DNA of 64,000 nt from Zeus faber. Taxonomy: Eukaryota; Chordata; Actinopteri; Zeiformes; Zeidae. Within the stretch, counting starts at the first letter, position 1. Each line of letters begins with the position of its first letter. Under the pieces are notes generated by a model. That model was not told the DNA's origin and searched no databases. It saw only the letters and a list, made by a program, of their open reading frames with translations. Location: the NCBI GenBank assembly GCA_960531495.1, contig OY482866.1, positions 868,001 through 932,000 of the forward strand. Direction: 5' to 3'. Position numbers and translations under genes: made by a program. This document shows, in pieces, positions 22,622-33,986 of the stretch.

Positions 22622-24450
22622 GAAAGTGCGCCTGTAGCCAATTTCCACCGTGACTGGACGAAGCCACAAGCTGGTCATTACAGCAGAGTCTCCAGATAAG
22701 AAGGTATTTTTGTTTGATTATTTATGAACAATACTTGAAGACAAAAGTTGTGATTTTCATGAAAAAAAAAGACTTTCTATGTTTCTAGTTTGTACTTCTT
22801 GTTGGTGACTCCCATCTACGGAGCATTGTGGATGGATTTGTGAAGATGCCAGGGGACCGAGGTACTGAATGCTTTTTTGTCTCGGAGACCTGACGCAGTT
22901 TGTGTTGTAGCCCCTAGCAGCGACTTGACGGCCAGCAGGACCATCGACGAGGCAGCAGTAGACTTTCGCAGCCTCCTGGTCAGTGTCTGCAGTCGCTGGC
23001 CAAAGTTACGCTTCATGTTTAGTACATTTTTGGTAGTATTGGTACTATTAATACTTTTGCTTTGTGAGCTCTGCAGAACATATTTTACATTTTGAAAACA
23101 AATGTACTGTAATAAACACCTTTTTTTTTGTGTGTGTTTGTATAGGTGTTTGTCCTGGACGTCCTTCCGCGTCTGACTATTTGCTCGTGAGGAATACCAT
23201 CCTGTGGCGGCATGCATGGGAAGCATATTTTAATTTTAGTACAGTTAAATGTATAACGGAGTATATATTTTTAGACAAACCAATTCAATAAATATTTCTA
23301 ATGAACAAAGTTGACATCTATGTATGCATATTTCTATTCGTCCTAATCGTTGTTTTAAGGCATCAAGTACTTTTCTGCAGCCAACCACTTCCCATTGAAC
23401 CACCCAGAGCTGTGAAGCAGAGATGGTGTAAGTACAATTGTACAATTTGTTGTCATGTCACGTGATGGCTATTTTATGAATAACTTTGCTATGTTGTGAA
23501 ACCATGGCCCTGTGACATTGCTGTGAAATGCTGCTTATCGCCAACTGGAGACAACAGCGCCGCCAACAGCACGAAAGTCAAAGGTTTCTCCCGGCAGGTC
23601 ACTTCCAACATTCTCTCCAAAAGTGGTTGTGAAGGGAGAGCTCATCGTGCCTCATCCTTCACCTAACCCTTTTGAGTGGAGACTGGTTGGAAGGGGCAGA
23701 AAGATAATCGGTTGCACACTGTTATTGTTGGGGTAAGACCCTCTGGAAACTGTGATAGTCTCTGATATTCACTCAAAGTGTACCGATTTTCATTAAACAA
23801 TTTTAATATGTTTGTTATGTGTGTAGTTGGCCTTTTGTCAAGACATTGTCTTAAATCGACATTTTGCTCTATGATTTCACAGGTGGACACAACACCAGTA
23901 GCGTCGCCGGAATGATCCATCCCGTTATCAACCATCTTTCTAGCGCTGTCCAGTGTGGAGAATTTTATATTGTTTTTATATCAACAATTGTATATCAATT
24001 TTATATCAAGAAAATTTTGCTTTGCTTACATGGGAAAGCCACGGTGGGACATTGGCAGAAAGCTACTGCCTCCAAGAGGACACTGGGAACGGAGCAGGTT
24101 TGCTTTGTTTGTTGTTTTTCTTCTTTTTTCAATGACATTTTTGATAGTAGTACTTCATTTTAGTTTTATTTTGTCCATGCATTTCATTCTCTTGCTTTTT
24201 TTTAGGGGAAGGCAGCACCAACCGTTGTGGAGGTGTCTTCAAAGCCACACCTGCCAGTGATGTGCCAGTTCTTGTGAAGGAATAGCAGCGCTCTCAAACA
24301 TTTGTCAAAGGTCAGAGTGATGCTGCTCCTTATTATCCTGATATGGAGAGTGCTACAGTGTTTTCTGATGTTGCAGCAGAGCTTGACGCTAGCAGTTCTG
24401 TCATGGGAACAATTGATGTCACTTCTATCAGCGGAACAGGTGATAGCTGA
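22622..24450 (+). pseudogene. Decayed multi-exon gene with SGNH-hydrolase-like domain
   Basis: Exon-like blocks on the + strand have plausible splice sites. One ends at 22703 (AAG before GTATTT). One starts at 22789 after TTTCTAG and encodes VLLVGDSHLRSIVDG, where GDSH resembles SGNH block I. Around 22885-23005 [11 protein letters not shown] and [12 protein letters not shown] follow in another frame, so a small deletion or frameshift lies near 22880. Further blocks are at 23146 (VFVLDVLPR), 23360-23427 (IKYFSAANHF, then TGA at 23413-23415), about 23550-23700 (open, proline-rich), 23883 (VDTTPVASPE, then TGA) and 24207-24450. Frame breaks and stops in several exons mark a pseudogene. With the Myb-like exon upstream this matches a recalled teleost family of Myb-like plus SGNH proteins, possibly element-derived. 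Hydrolase activity is not implied. Confidence 0.5.
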
Positions 24451-24789
24451 GAACATTTTTTAACAAAGAAAAACGTAGAACACTTTCAGTGCCGGGAAAG
24501 CATACGTTGAGTGTTTACACAAATGGTCCTTTTACGATCTAGAAAAACTGAGATAACGACTAAAACTTTCGTGACAGTGATATACAGGAATGTAAGATCT
24601 CCTGTGAAAGAGTCGGGCGTCACCAAACAAACATATGCCTCAGCATTCAGACATCACTTGGTGGTAGAATTATATCATTCATTAACATTGATCATCATTT
24701 TTCTCTCACACTCCCTTCTGTTGTTCCCAGTGGAATGATACAAAAGGAAAATGCAATAATGCTTAAGTATAATATAATTGAGGCAAAGG
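24451..24789. other. No feature recognised
   Basis: A+T-rich, no convincing coding or repeat signal. The boundary between the decayed gene and the ERV fragment lies somewhere in this interval. Confidence 0.5.
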
Positions 24790-25345
24790 GATCAGAAAAT
24801 GATGTATAAATTGAGTACAATACATTTATACAGAGATATTGTTTTATCTGTGTCCTTTTGATGGAGGGGCCAAGGAAAATGATGACCATATAACAAGGTG
24901 GGAAGTGGCCAGGTGTAATCAAATGTGGAGCAGAAGTCCAGCGGTGGAGCCGTCTGTGGGGCGCCAATGTTGGTGTAGAAAGCCCCTTCGATAACTGCTT
25001 CCAAAACACACATTTCTTCGGCTGTGGTAAGGGGAATGGCAGTAACCCAAGTAGCCTATGTAGGTATGGTTGAAGTGGTTCCATCGCAGTTGCAGGGTGA
25101 GCAGCGTTCAGCGTACACTCACGTTGTCTCCTCAACGAGTACCTAGAGGGGAGTAGGAACTTTCTTGCGATGAGATACGTGTATCCATATTGGTCGTTCT
25201 ACCACCTTAACTGCTGCTGCAGTGGTGCGGGTCCCTAACCCTGCTGGAAAGGTCCTAGGAATCTGGCAGAGTTCCAGCTTTTCCTCTGTAAGTCGCGATC
25301 ACCACCCATTCACCTGGTCAGCGGCCGTGTAGAGGTCCTTCAAGT
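24790..25345 (-). pseudogene. Second ERV fragment: integrase C-terminus and possible env start
   Basis: On the minus strand, 25345 down to about 25140 encodes, in shifting frames, pieces typical of the C-terminal domain of gamma-like retroviral integrases. These are a PGEWVV start, then RKSWNSARFLGPF, then TAAAVKV and WIHVSHRKKVP at about 25195-25145. At least two frameshifts separate them. Sequence down to about 24790 stays partly open (FPLTTAEEM in one frame) and could be the beginning of env, but I do not recognise it. The larger ERV at 26701-35443 has its own, different integrase C-terminus at 27443-27670, so this is a separate insertion or lineage. Confidence 0.6.
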
Positions 25346-25539
25346 GGGACGGGTAGGGCTGCTTTGACCTGGGCACATAGACTTAAACACTTGGGTGAGA
25401 GACACACATTTTGACAACATTGTTTGGTATAGGTCCAAGATTGTTAAATGGGCGTTAAATAGTTGAATAGCAGACTACAGGCTCAGTACAAAAATGAATG
25501 TATGCACACTCGTGTAACAACAGAATAATATTATCACAA

Positions 25540-26700
25540 TGTCTAATATGTAGGAGATAATAGGCGGCCATTTTGACACGCCCATGCATGGCACCACTAG
25601 AATATCAAATGACACACTGGGACTGACGAGTGTGCAAAGATTTGTGAATTTCCAAGTATCTTTTGGAACATGAAATTGTACGTGTTGCCACGCCCACACC
25701 GTGTGCCAAAATATATATGTATTTTAATAAGTTTTAGCTGTGAAGGTGTCTTGTAGACACTCGTCAAGTTTGAAGTCGATCCGATAAATCGCCAAGGAGG
25801 GGTTTCGCGAAAGTACAAAGCATAAATATGACTAAAAAGTCAGGAAAATTCAAAATGGCCGACTTCCTGTTGGGTTTCCGTCATGGCGGAAATATATATT
25901 TTTTCCAAGTCTAGAGAGGTTACAAATGTGTACCGAATTTTGGGAGTTTACGTGGAAAAAGGTGAATAGGTCAGAAAATTATTATTTTATTTTCTAGGGT
26001 GGCGTGGCAACACGTAAAATTTCATGTTCCAAAGATACTAATTCACGAAAACTTTGCGCACTTGTTAGTCCCAGTGTGGCAATTGATATTGTATGAGTTG
26101 CCTGCATGGGCGTGGCAAAATGGCCCGACACACCCTGTTGAAAATTTCAAAACATCAAACCTATTCACTTTTTACCATGAAATTCACAAAATTCGGGACA
26201 CTTTTGTAACTTCTTGGATTAAATGTGTAATTTTAGTCACTTTCCGTTCATTTTCTCGCTTTGTACTTTCGTAAACTCCTCCGAGGCCATTTATCTGGCT
26301 TCAAACTTGGCGAGTGTCTACAAGACACCTTCACGATTAAAAGATATTAAAAAAAATAATAATTGTCACACGATGTGGCCGTGGCAAAGCGTTGGATTTC
26401 GTGTTCCAAAAAAAGCTGTGTTTTTGTAATATTTTATCCACTTTTTATGCTTTGTACTTTCGTGAACTTCTCCTGGGGGATTTTTTGGATTGAGACTCAT
26501 TGGGGATTAAAAGTTATTAAAACATTTTTTTTTCGTCACGATGCGGGTGTGGCAACGCGTTGAATTTTATGTTCAAAAAAACAGTTTACGTGACTTTTGG
26601 GGCCTTGAGAAACTACAAAATTATTGCAAAACTTTGCACACTCTTCAGTCCCAGTGTGGCATTTAATATTCTATGGGTCCTATACATGGGCGTGTCAAAA
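25540..26700. repeat. Composite dispersed repeat with inverted and direct subunits
   Basis: 25556-25870, read on the minus strand, is nearly identical to 35690-36000 on the + strand. 25998-26165 on the + strand repeats part of the same unit, so the two form an inverted pair around a spacer of about 130 bp. Two more degraded + strand units follow (about 26250-26420 and 26440-26700). Diagnostic strings are GGCGTGGCAACACGT, CGAGTGTCTACAAGACACC and CAGTCCCAGTGTGGCA. There is no coding capacity. The repeat sits between two ERV fragments and probably interrupts or replaces the env region of the larger one. Confidence 0.8.
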
Positions 26701-26714
26701 TGATCAACTAGATG

Positions 26715-27411
26715 CAGTTATCGTGGATGAGGATGTCGGGGTCCTGGTGCTGGGGAAAGGAGGCCCATACCTATAGCAACATAGGTGTCGCCACATTCCT
26801 TCTGTCTCAATGCCATGTACGCTTGTATTTCTGGTTTTCCCAACGCAGTCATGATGCATTTTTCACTAGAGTACAAATGCATGGTATACAACAACATCCA
26901 CATACAATTAACAGAGCAGCAATGATAGCAACGTTGATTATGCATGATAAAATGAGGCCTTTTCATTTGGAAAACATAGAGTCCAACCAACCAGTGATGT
27001 GATCATCCATTCCTGCATTTTCTTTTAGTTCTACGCTCCGTGAGTGGAGTAGCAATTCCTCCTACTGGTTCCTGTGTTTATAAGCACATTACTCCATGCC
27101 CCACAATCAATATGGGTACCTTAAACCTCGTCCAGCCACCAGTCACTTGTTAGTCTAGGGTTGGTGGACCACGCATATTTCTCATTCCACTGGTACTGCT
27201 CCTACCCTGTGGAATCACACTTTATTATGGAACAGAAATCAACATTGAATGCCAGGATTTGTCCTTCATAGGCATAAATGACAAGAACTGTTTCTTTCAT
27301 TCGGCCCCACTCTTTGACCTTTGTCATATACTGGTCATACGATAATTGGGGTCCCACTTGGTAAGAATATGTATACTGTGTAGGGTCCAGGACTTCTCCT
27401 AGGGTAAACAA
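26715..27411 (-). pseudogene. Possible ERV env remnant
   Basis: Directly downstream of the integrase end is a 69-codon frame (27411-27202, beginning MFTLGEVLDP). A second open stretch at 26990-26718 is rich in Cys, Trp and His. Position after pol is the main reason to call it env. I see no clear signal peptide, furin site, immunosuppressive-type region or transmembrane anchor, and stops separate the pieces. The rest of env would lie where the dispersed repeat now is. Confidence 0.4.
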
Positions 27412-27442
27412 AAAAAATATTATTTTTTTTTTACATGGTTAA

Positions 27443-28960
27443 TTACAGAATGCTTACGTCTTTCAGCTGGATCCTTGTTTCTGTGAGAGTTCTTGCGGGT
27501 GGGGTGACAGGGGCGCAGTGGGAGAGGTGGTGACAGGGAGCACCAGTTTTATTTTTGAGCTTTACTGCATGTGAGGTGGCCAACACTACCTCCCAAGGTC
27601 CAGTCCACCTTGGCTCAGGCCACTTCTGTTTGTGGACCTTGATGTGGACCCAGTCTACGGGGCTGACCACCAGGGTGTGGGGCAGTCTGGGGCAGTGTTC
27701 TTGACCTGTGAATACAAAACTCGAGATACTGCGGTTAGTGCTTTGACATATTCAGGTAAACCTTCCTGGAAATCATCAAAAGCGGGTGATTTAGCTGGTA
27801 GGTTGTGAGGACCTGGCATGGGGCGGCCTGTTAATATCTCGTGTGGGCTAAGATGTGTTTGACTATGGGGAGAGGTCTCGCATGGACATTAATGCTAGGG
27901 GTAGGGCATCTACCCACGTTAGTTTAGTCGTTTTTGTGATGTTCTGTAGAGACATACTGAGTTGCTGTTTTGTCTCTATCAGCACCTTGGCCATTTTTTC
28001 TTTCAACGTCTGGTTTGCACTTTCAACTAGGCCTTTTGACTGGGGGTGATAGACTGAACCAGATCTATGGGAGATACCTAATGCCTGTTCTACCTGGCTG
28101 AGTTTTTTATCGCTGGTAAAATAAGATCCATTGTCCGAGCAGATAACTGTGGGGTAACCCCACCGAGGAATGCGTTTTTTCCATAACCATTTAATCACAG
28201 ATACTGCATCCTCTCTTTTGCAAGGGACTGCTTCTACCCATTTGGAGAATCGATCTACCATCACGAGTAGGTATCTGTACCCTTGTACTCTGTTGTCCCT
28301 GCCCATGCCGGTGTAATCTATGCATATTTCTCTGAAGGGGTAGGGGGGCACTGAGAATGTTCCCAAAGGTCTTTGGTAGACTGTCTTCTTATTTAGCTCG
28401 TGACAGACGACGCATTCTGCAATATGGTTGGCCACCATTTCCTCCAGGTAGGGATGCCACCAGTCCTGTTTGAGCCTGTTGGTGGTTCTTTTGGGTCCTT
28501 CATGAGTCTGTCCATGTGCATCCTTGATGAGGTAGACCAGGAGTGCGGCTGGTGCTACTGGGCGCCCATCGTGGCTTCTCCATAGGCCGCTGGTGCATGT
28601 GGCTCCTTTCTTCTGCCACTGCGAGTGTTCGTTCCATTTCGCTTCTTTCTGCACTTCTTTCAGATGTTCCTCTGACAAATTGAGGGCGTTGTCTTCAGTA
28701 AATACAATCATCATTGCTGCGCTTTCTTTTAGGTTCCCTCCTGCTTCTTTTGCTGCTGTGTCGGCTGCGTTTGAATTTCCTTTGGAGTGTCCTTTGCATT
28801 TGATGATCTGGATTTTTCGGGGGAGATGTATAGCTTCCAGGAGGGCGAGTATGAGGTCTTTGTGTTTTACCGGGGCTCCTGCTGACGTTTGGAGTCCTCT
28901 TTTCATCCATATGGCTACATCCACGTGAGCTGTATGCTGAGTCGGTGAATATGTTTGCAT
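27443..28960 (-). pseudogene. pol: ERV integrase (with end of RNase H)
   Basis: The longest open piece, 28960-27863, starts inside RNase H ([10 protein letters not shown] at residues 64-73 carries its last Asp). It then encodes integrase. A zinc-binding HHCC set is seen (H149, H153, C183, C186), as is the catalytic D,D,E set (D215 in CIDY, D276 in SDNG, E313 in VESANQ). The last two are 37 positions apart, one more than the usual D,D(35)E. The enzyme would insert viral DNA into the host chromosome. A TAG near 27863 follows MRDLSP, and the remaining coding sense continues in other frames. The C-terminal domain at 27670-27443 (WPEPRWTGPW) is open. The key residues survive, but the gene is frameshifted. 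Confidence 0.88.
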
Positions 28961-30726
28961 TTTTGTTTTTTGAGATTTTTAATGCTTTCACCGAGGCGTC
29001 GAGTTCTGCTTTTTGTGTTGATGCTGGTTGTTCTATCATCCCACTTCTTAGGGTGACGTGGTGTCCATTAATTTGTTGAATGGCTGCGTATGATGCTCTA
29101 TTTCCCTCTTCTTCTTTGAAACAACAACCATCTATAAACAGGACAATTTCTGCATCGGGGTCAGATGTTCCATCCAAGTCTGTGCGGCCCTTTGCTTCCA
29201 GTTTCATGAGCTGTACGCAGTCATGGGTGCCATCTGCATACTGTAGTCCGCCGGCCAAGTTGATTCCATCAGCTGTGTACAAGACATTGTCTCTTTCCAG
29301 GGTGACATGCAAGCGCATCTTGTGTTTTGGTGTGGTAAAGGTGAAATCCGTTTGATCGAGGTAGGATTTGACTCCATGAGTGGTATGCACGATGGTGGGG
29401 TGGTAGAAAGTAATGTGGTCGGTTCTCGTAGGGCGTGTGCGATGGCAGCCGTGTGTCGTCCACATCCGGAGAGTCCATGTTCCACTGTGTCGAGTTTGCA
29501 ACTGTGGTGAGCCAGGATCGCGCGCTCACCGTGTCTAGGCTGCCAGAGCACAGCTTGACAATTCCGTGCTTTTCAGTAACGTCCAAATGGAACGAGGAAG
29601 AGATGTCTGGGGTGCATAGGTGTTCGGCCTTCCCCATGAGTTGTTTCAATCTTATGAACGCTTCCTCCGCACTTGTGGTCCAGTTGAGTGGTGCCTTGAC
29701 GTTCCGATGGCCAGCTTCCGCAATGGGTTCGCGTGGGGGAACAGTGTGGTCCACATAATCAGCTATGTGGTGTCTGCTATAGCCAGTGAGTCCCAGGAAT
29801 GCTAGCATTTGCTGCACGGTGGTGGGTTTAGGGTACTGGAGCATTCTCTGTTGTCTTTCCGGGTTGATGTATCTCTTATCTCCCGTGATCCTTTTTCCCA
29901 GGAATACCACTTCTGTGCGGCAGACCTGTGCTTTTTCCTTCCTGATTTTGTAGCCACATTTTGCGATGCGCCGTAGCAGGGATTTGGTGGCCGTGAGGCA
30001 ATTTTCTACTGTGGTGATGTCCATGAGGATGTCGTCGACATACTGGATGAGTAGGAGTTCCTTGAGATCTGCCTTCAGGCAGGCGTTGAATATGGTTGGC
30101 GTGCATGTGAATCCTCGTAGCATTCTTGTGTAGGTCTAAGAGCATTTTTTAAATGTGAATGCAAACATATCTTGACTTTCTTTGGCCAAGGGGAGGCAAA
30201 AAAATGCGTTGGCCAGGTCGATGACGGTGAAAAATTGATGACTCGGGGAGCCTGCATGCAGGGCGACATGGGGGTTGGGCACTTTTTCAGTAATGGGTTG
30301 GACCACCTGGTTGATACGTCGCAGATCGTGGACCAGGCGCCATGAGTGTCCTCCAGCCTTGGGTACTGGTAGAATTTGTGTGTTCCACGGTGAATCCGCT
30401 GGTCGTAGAACTCCTGCTTGTAAGAGGCCTTCAATGGTGGAGGCTATTCGAGCAGCTGCCTCGGGCTTGACCTTGTACTGACCTTGCCAAATGGGCACAG
30501 CGTGGGCTTTCACTTTGATGTGTATATTGTGGTGTGGTGTGCAGCCAACGTGATAGGGGCCGGTGGTCCAGAGGGTTGGTGGTAGTTGGGCGAACATTTC
30601 TGCTGCCAGGGGGTGTTCTTCGATGCTTCCTTGATAAGTTCTTTCCAGGACATTTCTTTCATATATGCCTTGTTCGTAGCTGTTGTGTCCTATTCTCCAA
30701 ACCGATTTGTCTGGCATGTGTTGCAA
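28760..30726 (-). pseudogene. pol: ERV reverse transcriptase and RNase H
   Basis: 30726-30136 encodes the fingers and first palm motifs (WRLVHDLRRIN, then VIDLANAFF with the first catalytic Asp). A TAG at 30138-30136 interrupts it. The same frame resumes at once at 30135 and continues to the YVDD catalytic box at about 30042-30031 and the thumb. Through the connection region (about 29600-29400) the coding sense changes frame twice. RNase H lies at about 29180-28760 with its acidic residues visible: D in FIDGCC, E in KAELDA and D in FTDSAYS. A further frameshift follows before the last Asp near 28760. The enzyme would copy genomic RNA to DNA. Its catalytic residues are retained despite the breaks. 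Confidence 0.88.
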
Positions 30727-31562
30727 CAGGGGGTTCGTTGTGGGGACCCAGGTGGGTTGGCGAGGGCTCTTTTGACCATGGGGCCCAATTGTTTGGCTGC
30801 ATGGTTGGCTTCTACGGCTAGGGTCACATGTGGAACTGCGGTGTCGTGAAGTAGATACCAGGATTGTTGGTCTGGTGTCAGGCGGACCGCTGCTGCAACT
30901 CCTTCGTGGCCCAGATAGAAGTCTGTTGTCTGGAGTCGTTCTTGTCGTCCCTCCTTTTTCGCTTCCCAGCCTTCGTCATAGATGTCATCACGGTGGCGTG
31001 TGAAACAGAGAGTGCAGTGTACGGGTCCAGCATCGACTTTTTCCAGAGTTGGTAGGTTTACAAAATGCCACCAGCCGGTGAGTGTGGGGTCGGGGGTGGT
31101 ATCAGGAGTTCCACCTAAGACGAGTATACGTTCGAGGGGTATTAGCTCTTCTTTTGGCTCAGAGAAACTAACTTCCAGACCGTGGAGGTTACATATCACA
31201 GATGCCCCTGTACTTCGGAGAAGGTCTCTTCCCATTAGGTTGGTGGGGCAGCTTGGTGAGTAGAGGTATTGGTGTCTGACTTTGTGAGGACCTATCTTGG
31301 TAGGGAGGGGTGCGGTGAAGGGTTGGACTTGTGTCGTCCCAGAGAATCCAACAGTCCGTAATTTCCGAGTGGATAGTTGTATGTAGTACGTAGTATGTTG
31401 GCGGCCAGGTTCTTCAAGCAAGACACGTGACAGTGACAGTGACAGTAATTCCTTGGATTGACAGTGATTCCTTGGATTGTACATGGCACTACTGGTTCGG
31501 CATTTATTTTTGTCTGTACCACCACTTCCATGTCCCCTGGGCGCCTCTATGCTCCATGCCAT
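30690..31562 (-). pseudogene. ERV protease-region frame, active-site motif not found
   Basis: An open frame of 290 codons overlaps the end of gag in the -1 frame relative to it, as expected for a pro-pol reading frame. It contains the C-terminal half of a retroviral aspartic protease: GFSGTT in the flap position and LMGRDLL near the end of the domain. The part that should carry Asp-Thr/Ser-Gly is instead a short tandem repeat (31424-31479), and I find no such triplet in any of the three minus-strand frames there. The rest of the frame (about 31150-30690) is a linker upstream of RT with a VPHVTLAVEA motif. Proteolytic maturation would be impossible from this copy. Confidence 0.75.
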
Positions 31563-33986
31563 GGCGGGGTGTCCATGCGGGGTCCTCCCTTTCCTCTCGA
31601 GGAAGCTCCTCTTCCTCTCTGAGGGGGGCGGTAGGATCCTCTATATAATTGCTGGGGTTGTTGGTTCTGGGGGCATTCCCTTGCCCAGTGGTCACTTTGG
31701 CCACAGATGAAACATCCTGTAGTTTTCTCGGGTCCTCCCCATCCTCTAGAGGATTGGAATTGTCCTCTCCCTCTCAGTTGCTGCCATTGGGGGGGGCCTT
31801 GGGGGTATGAGGGTGCGGGGGCCCCTGGATACTGCCGCTGGGGATATTCATAGGGAGTCCAGGCCTGCTGCCATTGGGGTAGGTGCTGGGCTGGTGGGTA
31901 GGCGGGGGTTACAGTTAGGGGCTGTGGTCCTGTCCATTGTAGTGGCGCGGTTTGGGGCGGGGCCTGTGCTTCAGGGGTGGTGACTACTGCTTGCACAGTT
32001 GCTTTCTTCTTTTTGTCCGTATTGACTTCATCTTCCAGTTTTTTTTACCTGCATTTTTAGTAGTCTGGTTTGTATGGAATCTTTCTCCAGGAATTCGTCT
32101 TCTTGCTTTTTGATGTGTCTTTCCAGGTGATGGATGAGATGGCTCTCCCACTGTCTCTCGGTCATGTCTGACAGTCAAACTGTGTCTGCGAGCTACAGCC
32201 TGACATCTCCTGGGAGGCCATTTTGGCATTTGGCATCTGCATGTACATGGGGAGACCCACTAGGCAGGGGTCATGACGTTCTACAGTGCTATCACTCCAG
32301 AGCTCCTTTGCTCATGTGAGATAGGCGTGTGGTTCTTCCCCATTTTTAAATCTCAGGCCTGCCAGGGCCACTGTGTTGCGTCTGGTCGGCCAGGTTTCTC
32401 CTATGGCTGTCCATATGTCATTCCGCATGTGGTCGAATGGGTGCTCGTGTGCCATGGTGAGGGTTCTAACTTCTCTTTCCAGGGAGGTCAGGGTGATGTT
32501 TCCTGCTGTGGCGCGGAGAATGGCTCGCACATCTCTTAGGGCTAGTGTGTCAGCCGCTGTGTGGTTTTCGAAGATTCGGATCCATGCTGCAGCTCCTTTG
32601 TCCAACGCTGATAGGTTGCCTTTGAGGGCCTGCATGTCGCGGTGGTACCAGGGAACAAATGTTTCTCTTTTGGCGGACTGCTTTTGTTCCTCCTCTCGTT
32701 GTCTAATTTTCGAGCGGGTAACTATCCCTATTGCTGACGATCTTCTGGCCTGGCTTTTGGATGATGCTATAAGGGTTCCTTTTCTTCTGTTGTCGTTTGT
32801 GTACTCTCCCCGGGAGCTGCCACTGTTTTTGAATGACCACTTTTTTGTCTTAGTCTCGTGGTCTGACATGGGTTCTTCTTCCCAGGAGCGGAGGGGGGTG
32901 GGGTGTCTTTGTTTTGTTTTCTTAAAGGTGTATTTGGGGACTACAGGGGTAGGTGAAGGTGTGGGCTGGCTTCGGGTCTTTTGTTTTTCTTTGGGTTGTT
33001 GTTTGGCTGTAGCGTCTGCAGGAGGTGCTATGAGATGAACATGGGTTGTGTTGGCATCCTCTGGTAGTGGGCCACATTGTCCAGTCAGTGTGACAGTTGC
33101 GTGGCTAACCCTTGTGGTACATTTCTTTTTCCTTTCTTGATGTCTTTTTGTGGTTTGTAGGACTGGCAAGTGCATTCGTCGTCCTCTGTATTAGAGGAGA
33201 GAAACTCTTTGTGTCTGTTTGATCGTTAGGGGGCGATGTCTGATCATTGTCCTTGTTCTCACTGTCAGATGGCTTTGGGGAGGGCTGTACTCGGAAATGG
33301 ATTTGGATCGGGCCTTCCATTACTAATACGGGTGCTTGTATTTCTGGCGGGGGTGGGGTGGCTATTTTCTGGTTGCTCAGCACAGGGGGCGCTGTTGCTT
33401 CAGGTGTGTGCTCGGTCTTAGGGTTGTACGGAGAGGGGGGGTGCCGATGTGTTTCTTCATCGGCCAGCAGGGAGGGGTAGCGGGATGGGGTGGTGTGTGG
33501 TTGGAGTGGGGTGTGACCTTGGGGGATGGGTTCGGGGAGGGGTGGTAACTTGTCTTCTTGTGGGGGGTAGGGTTCCTTCTGGGCTTCTACCACTGCCTTG
33601 GTTGCGGCATTTCTGATTTTATTGCGACGTTCGACAATCATTTCCGCTCGAATCCATGCCGTCATTATGTGCTGAACCAGCGCCCATTGTGCACGCTGCT
33701 TGTTTAACTTGCGCTTTCAAGCCCCCATTAATCCAGGGTTGTTTTTTGCATCCACTCCTGCTTCAGCCAGCAGTCTTTTTTCTTCCTCTATCACCTTGGT
33801 GCGGTTTTCTGCTGTCGGGGTAGTGTCTTTCGACCACCACCCTGCTTTGATCCATTTTTGTTCATATTTATGGAATTTCCAAGTTTCTCAAGCATGGAAC
33901 TTTGGCTCTGTTCTGTTCTTGAGCTCAGCTACAGCTTCAATACGAATCTCACTGGTGCCGGGTCTGGGGGATGGGGTCTTTTCCAT
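31547..33986 (-). pseudogene. gag: ERV gag (matrix, proline-rich, capsid, nucleocapsid)
   Basis: The first plausible ATG is at 33986-33984. A matrix-like region with early in-frame stops runs to about 33600. A proline-rich segment (about 33560-33200), a charged linker, and a capsid-like region (about 32680-32320) follow. The capsid-like region ends in GEEPHAYL, comparable to the major homology region, with a stop at about 32312. A frame with several stops leads to a Pro/Gln-rich segment. One CCHC zinc knuckle (CFICGQSDHWAREC, about 31714-31670) and an Arg/Gly-rich tail come last. Gag would form the virion core and package RNA. The matrix is in a different frame from capsid and nucleocapsid, so at least one frameshift adds to the stops. 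Confidence 0.82.

Noticed and set aside
25999..26563. Overlapping plus-strand frames (66-91 codons) in the dispersed repeat
   Set aside because: They recur wherever the repeat unit recurs and differ by frameshifts between copies, so the repeat is non-coding.
32373..33038. Plus-strand 221-codon frame and others opposite the ERV gag and pol
   Set aside because: They are antisense shadows of the minus-strand retroviral genes, with no independent motifs.
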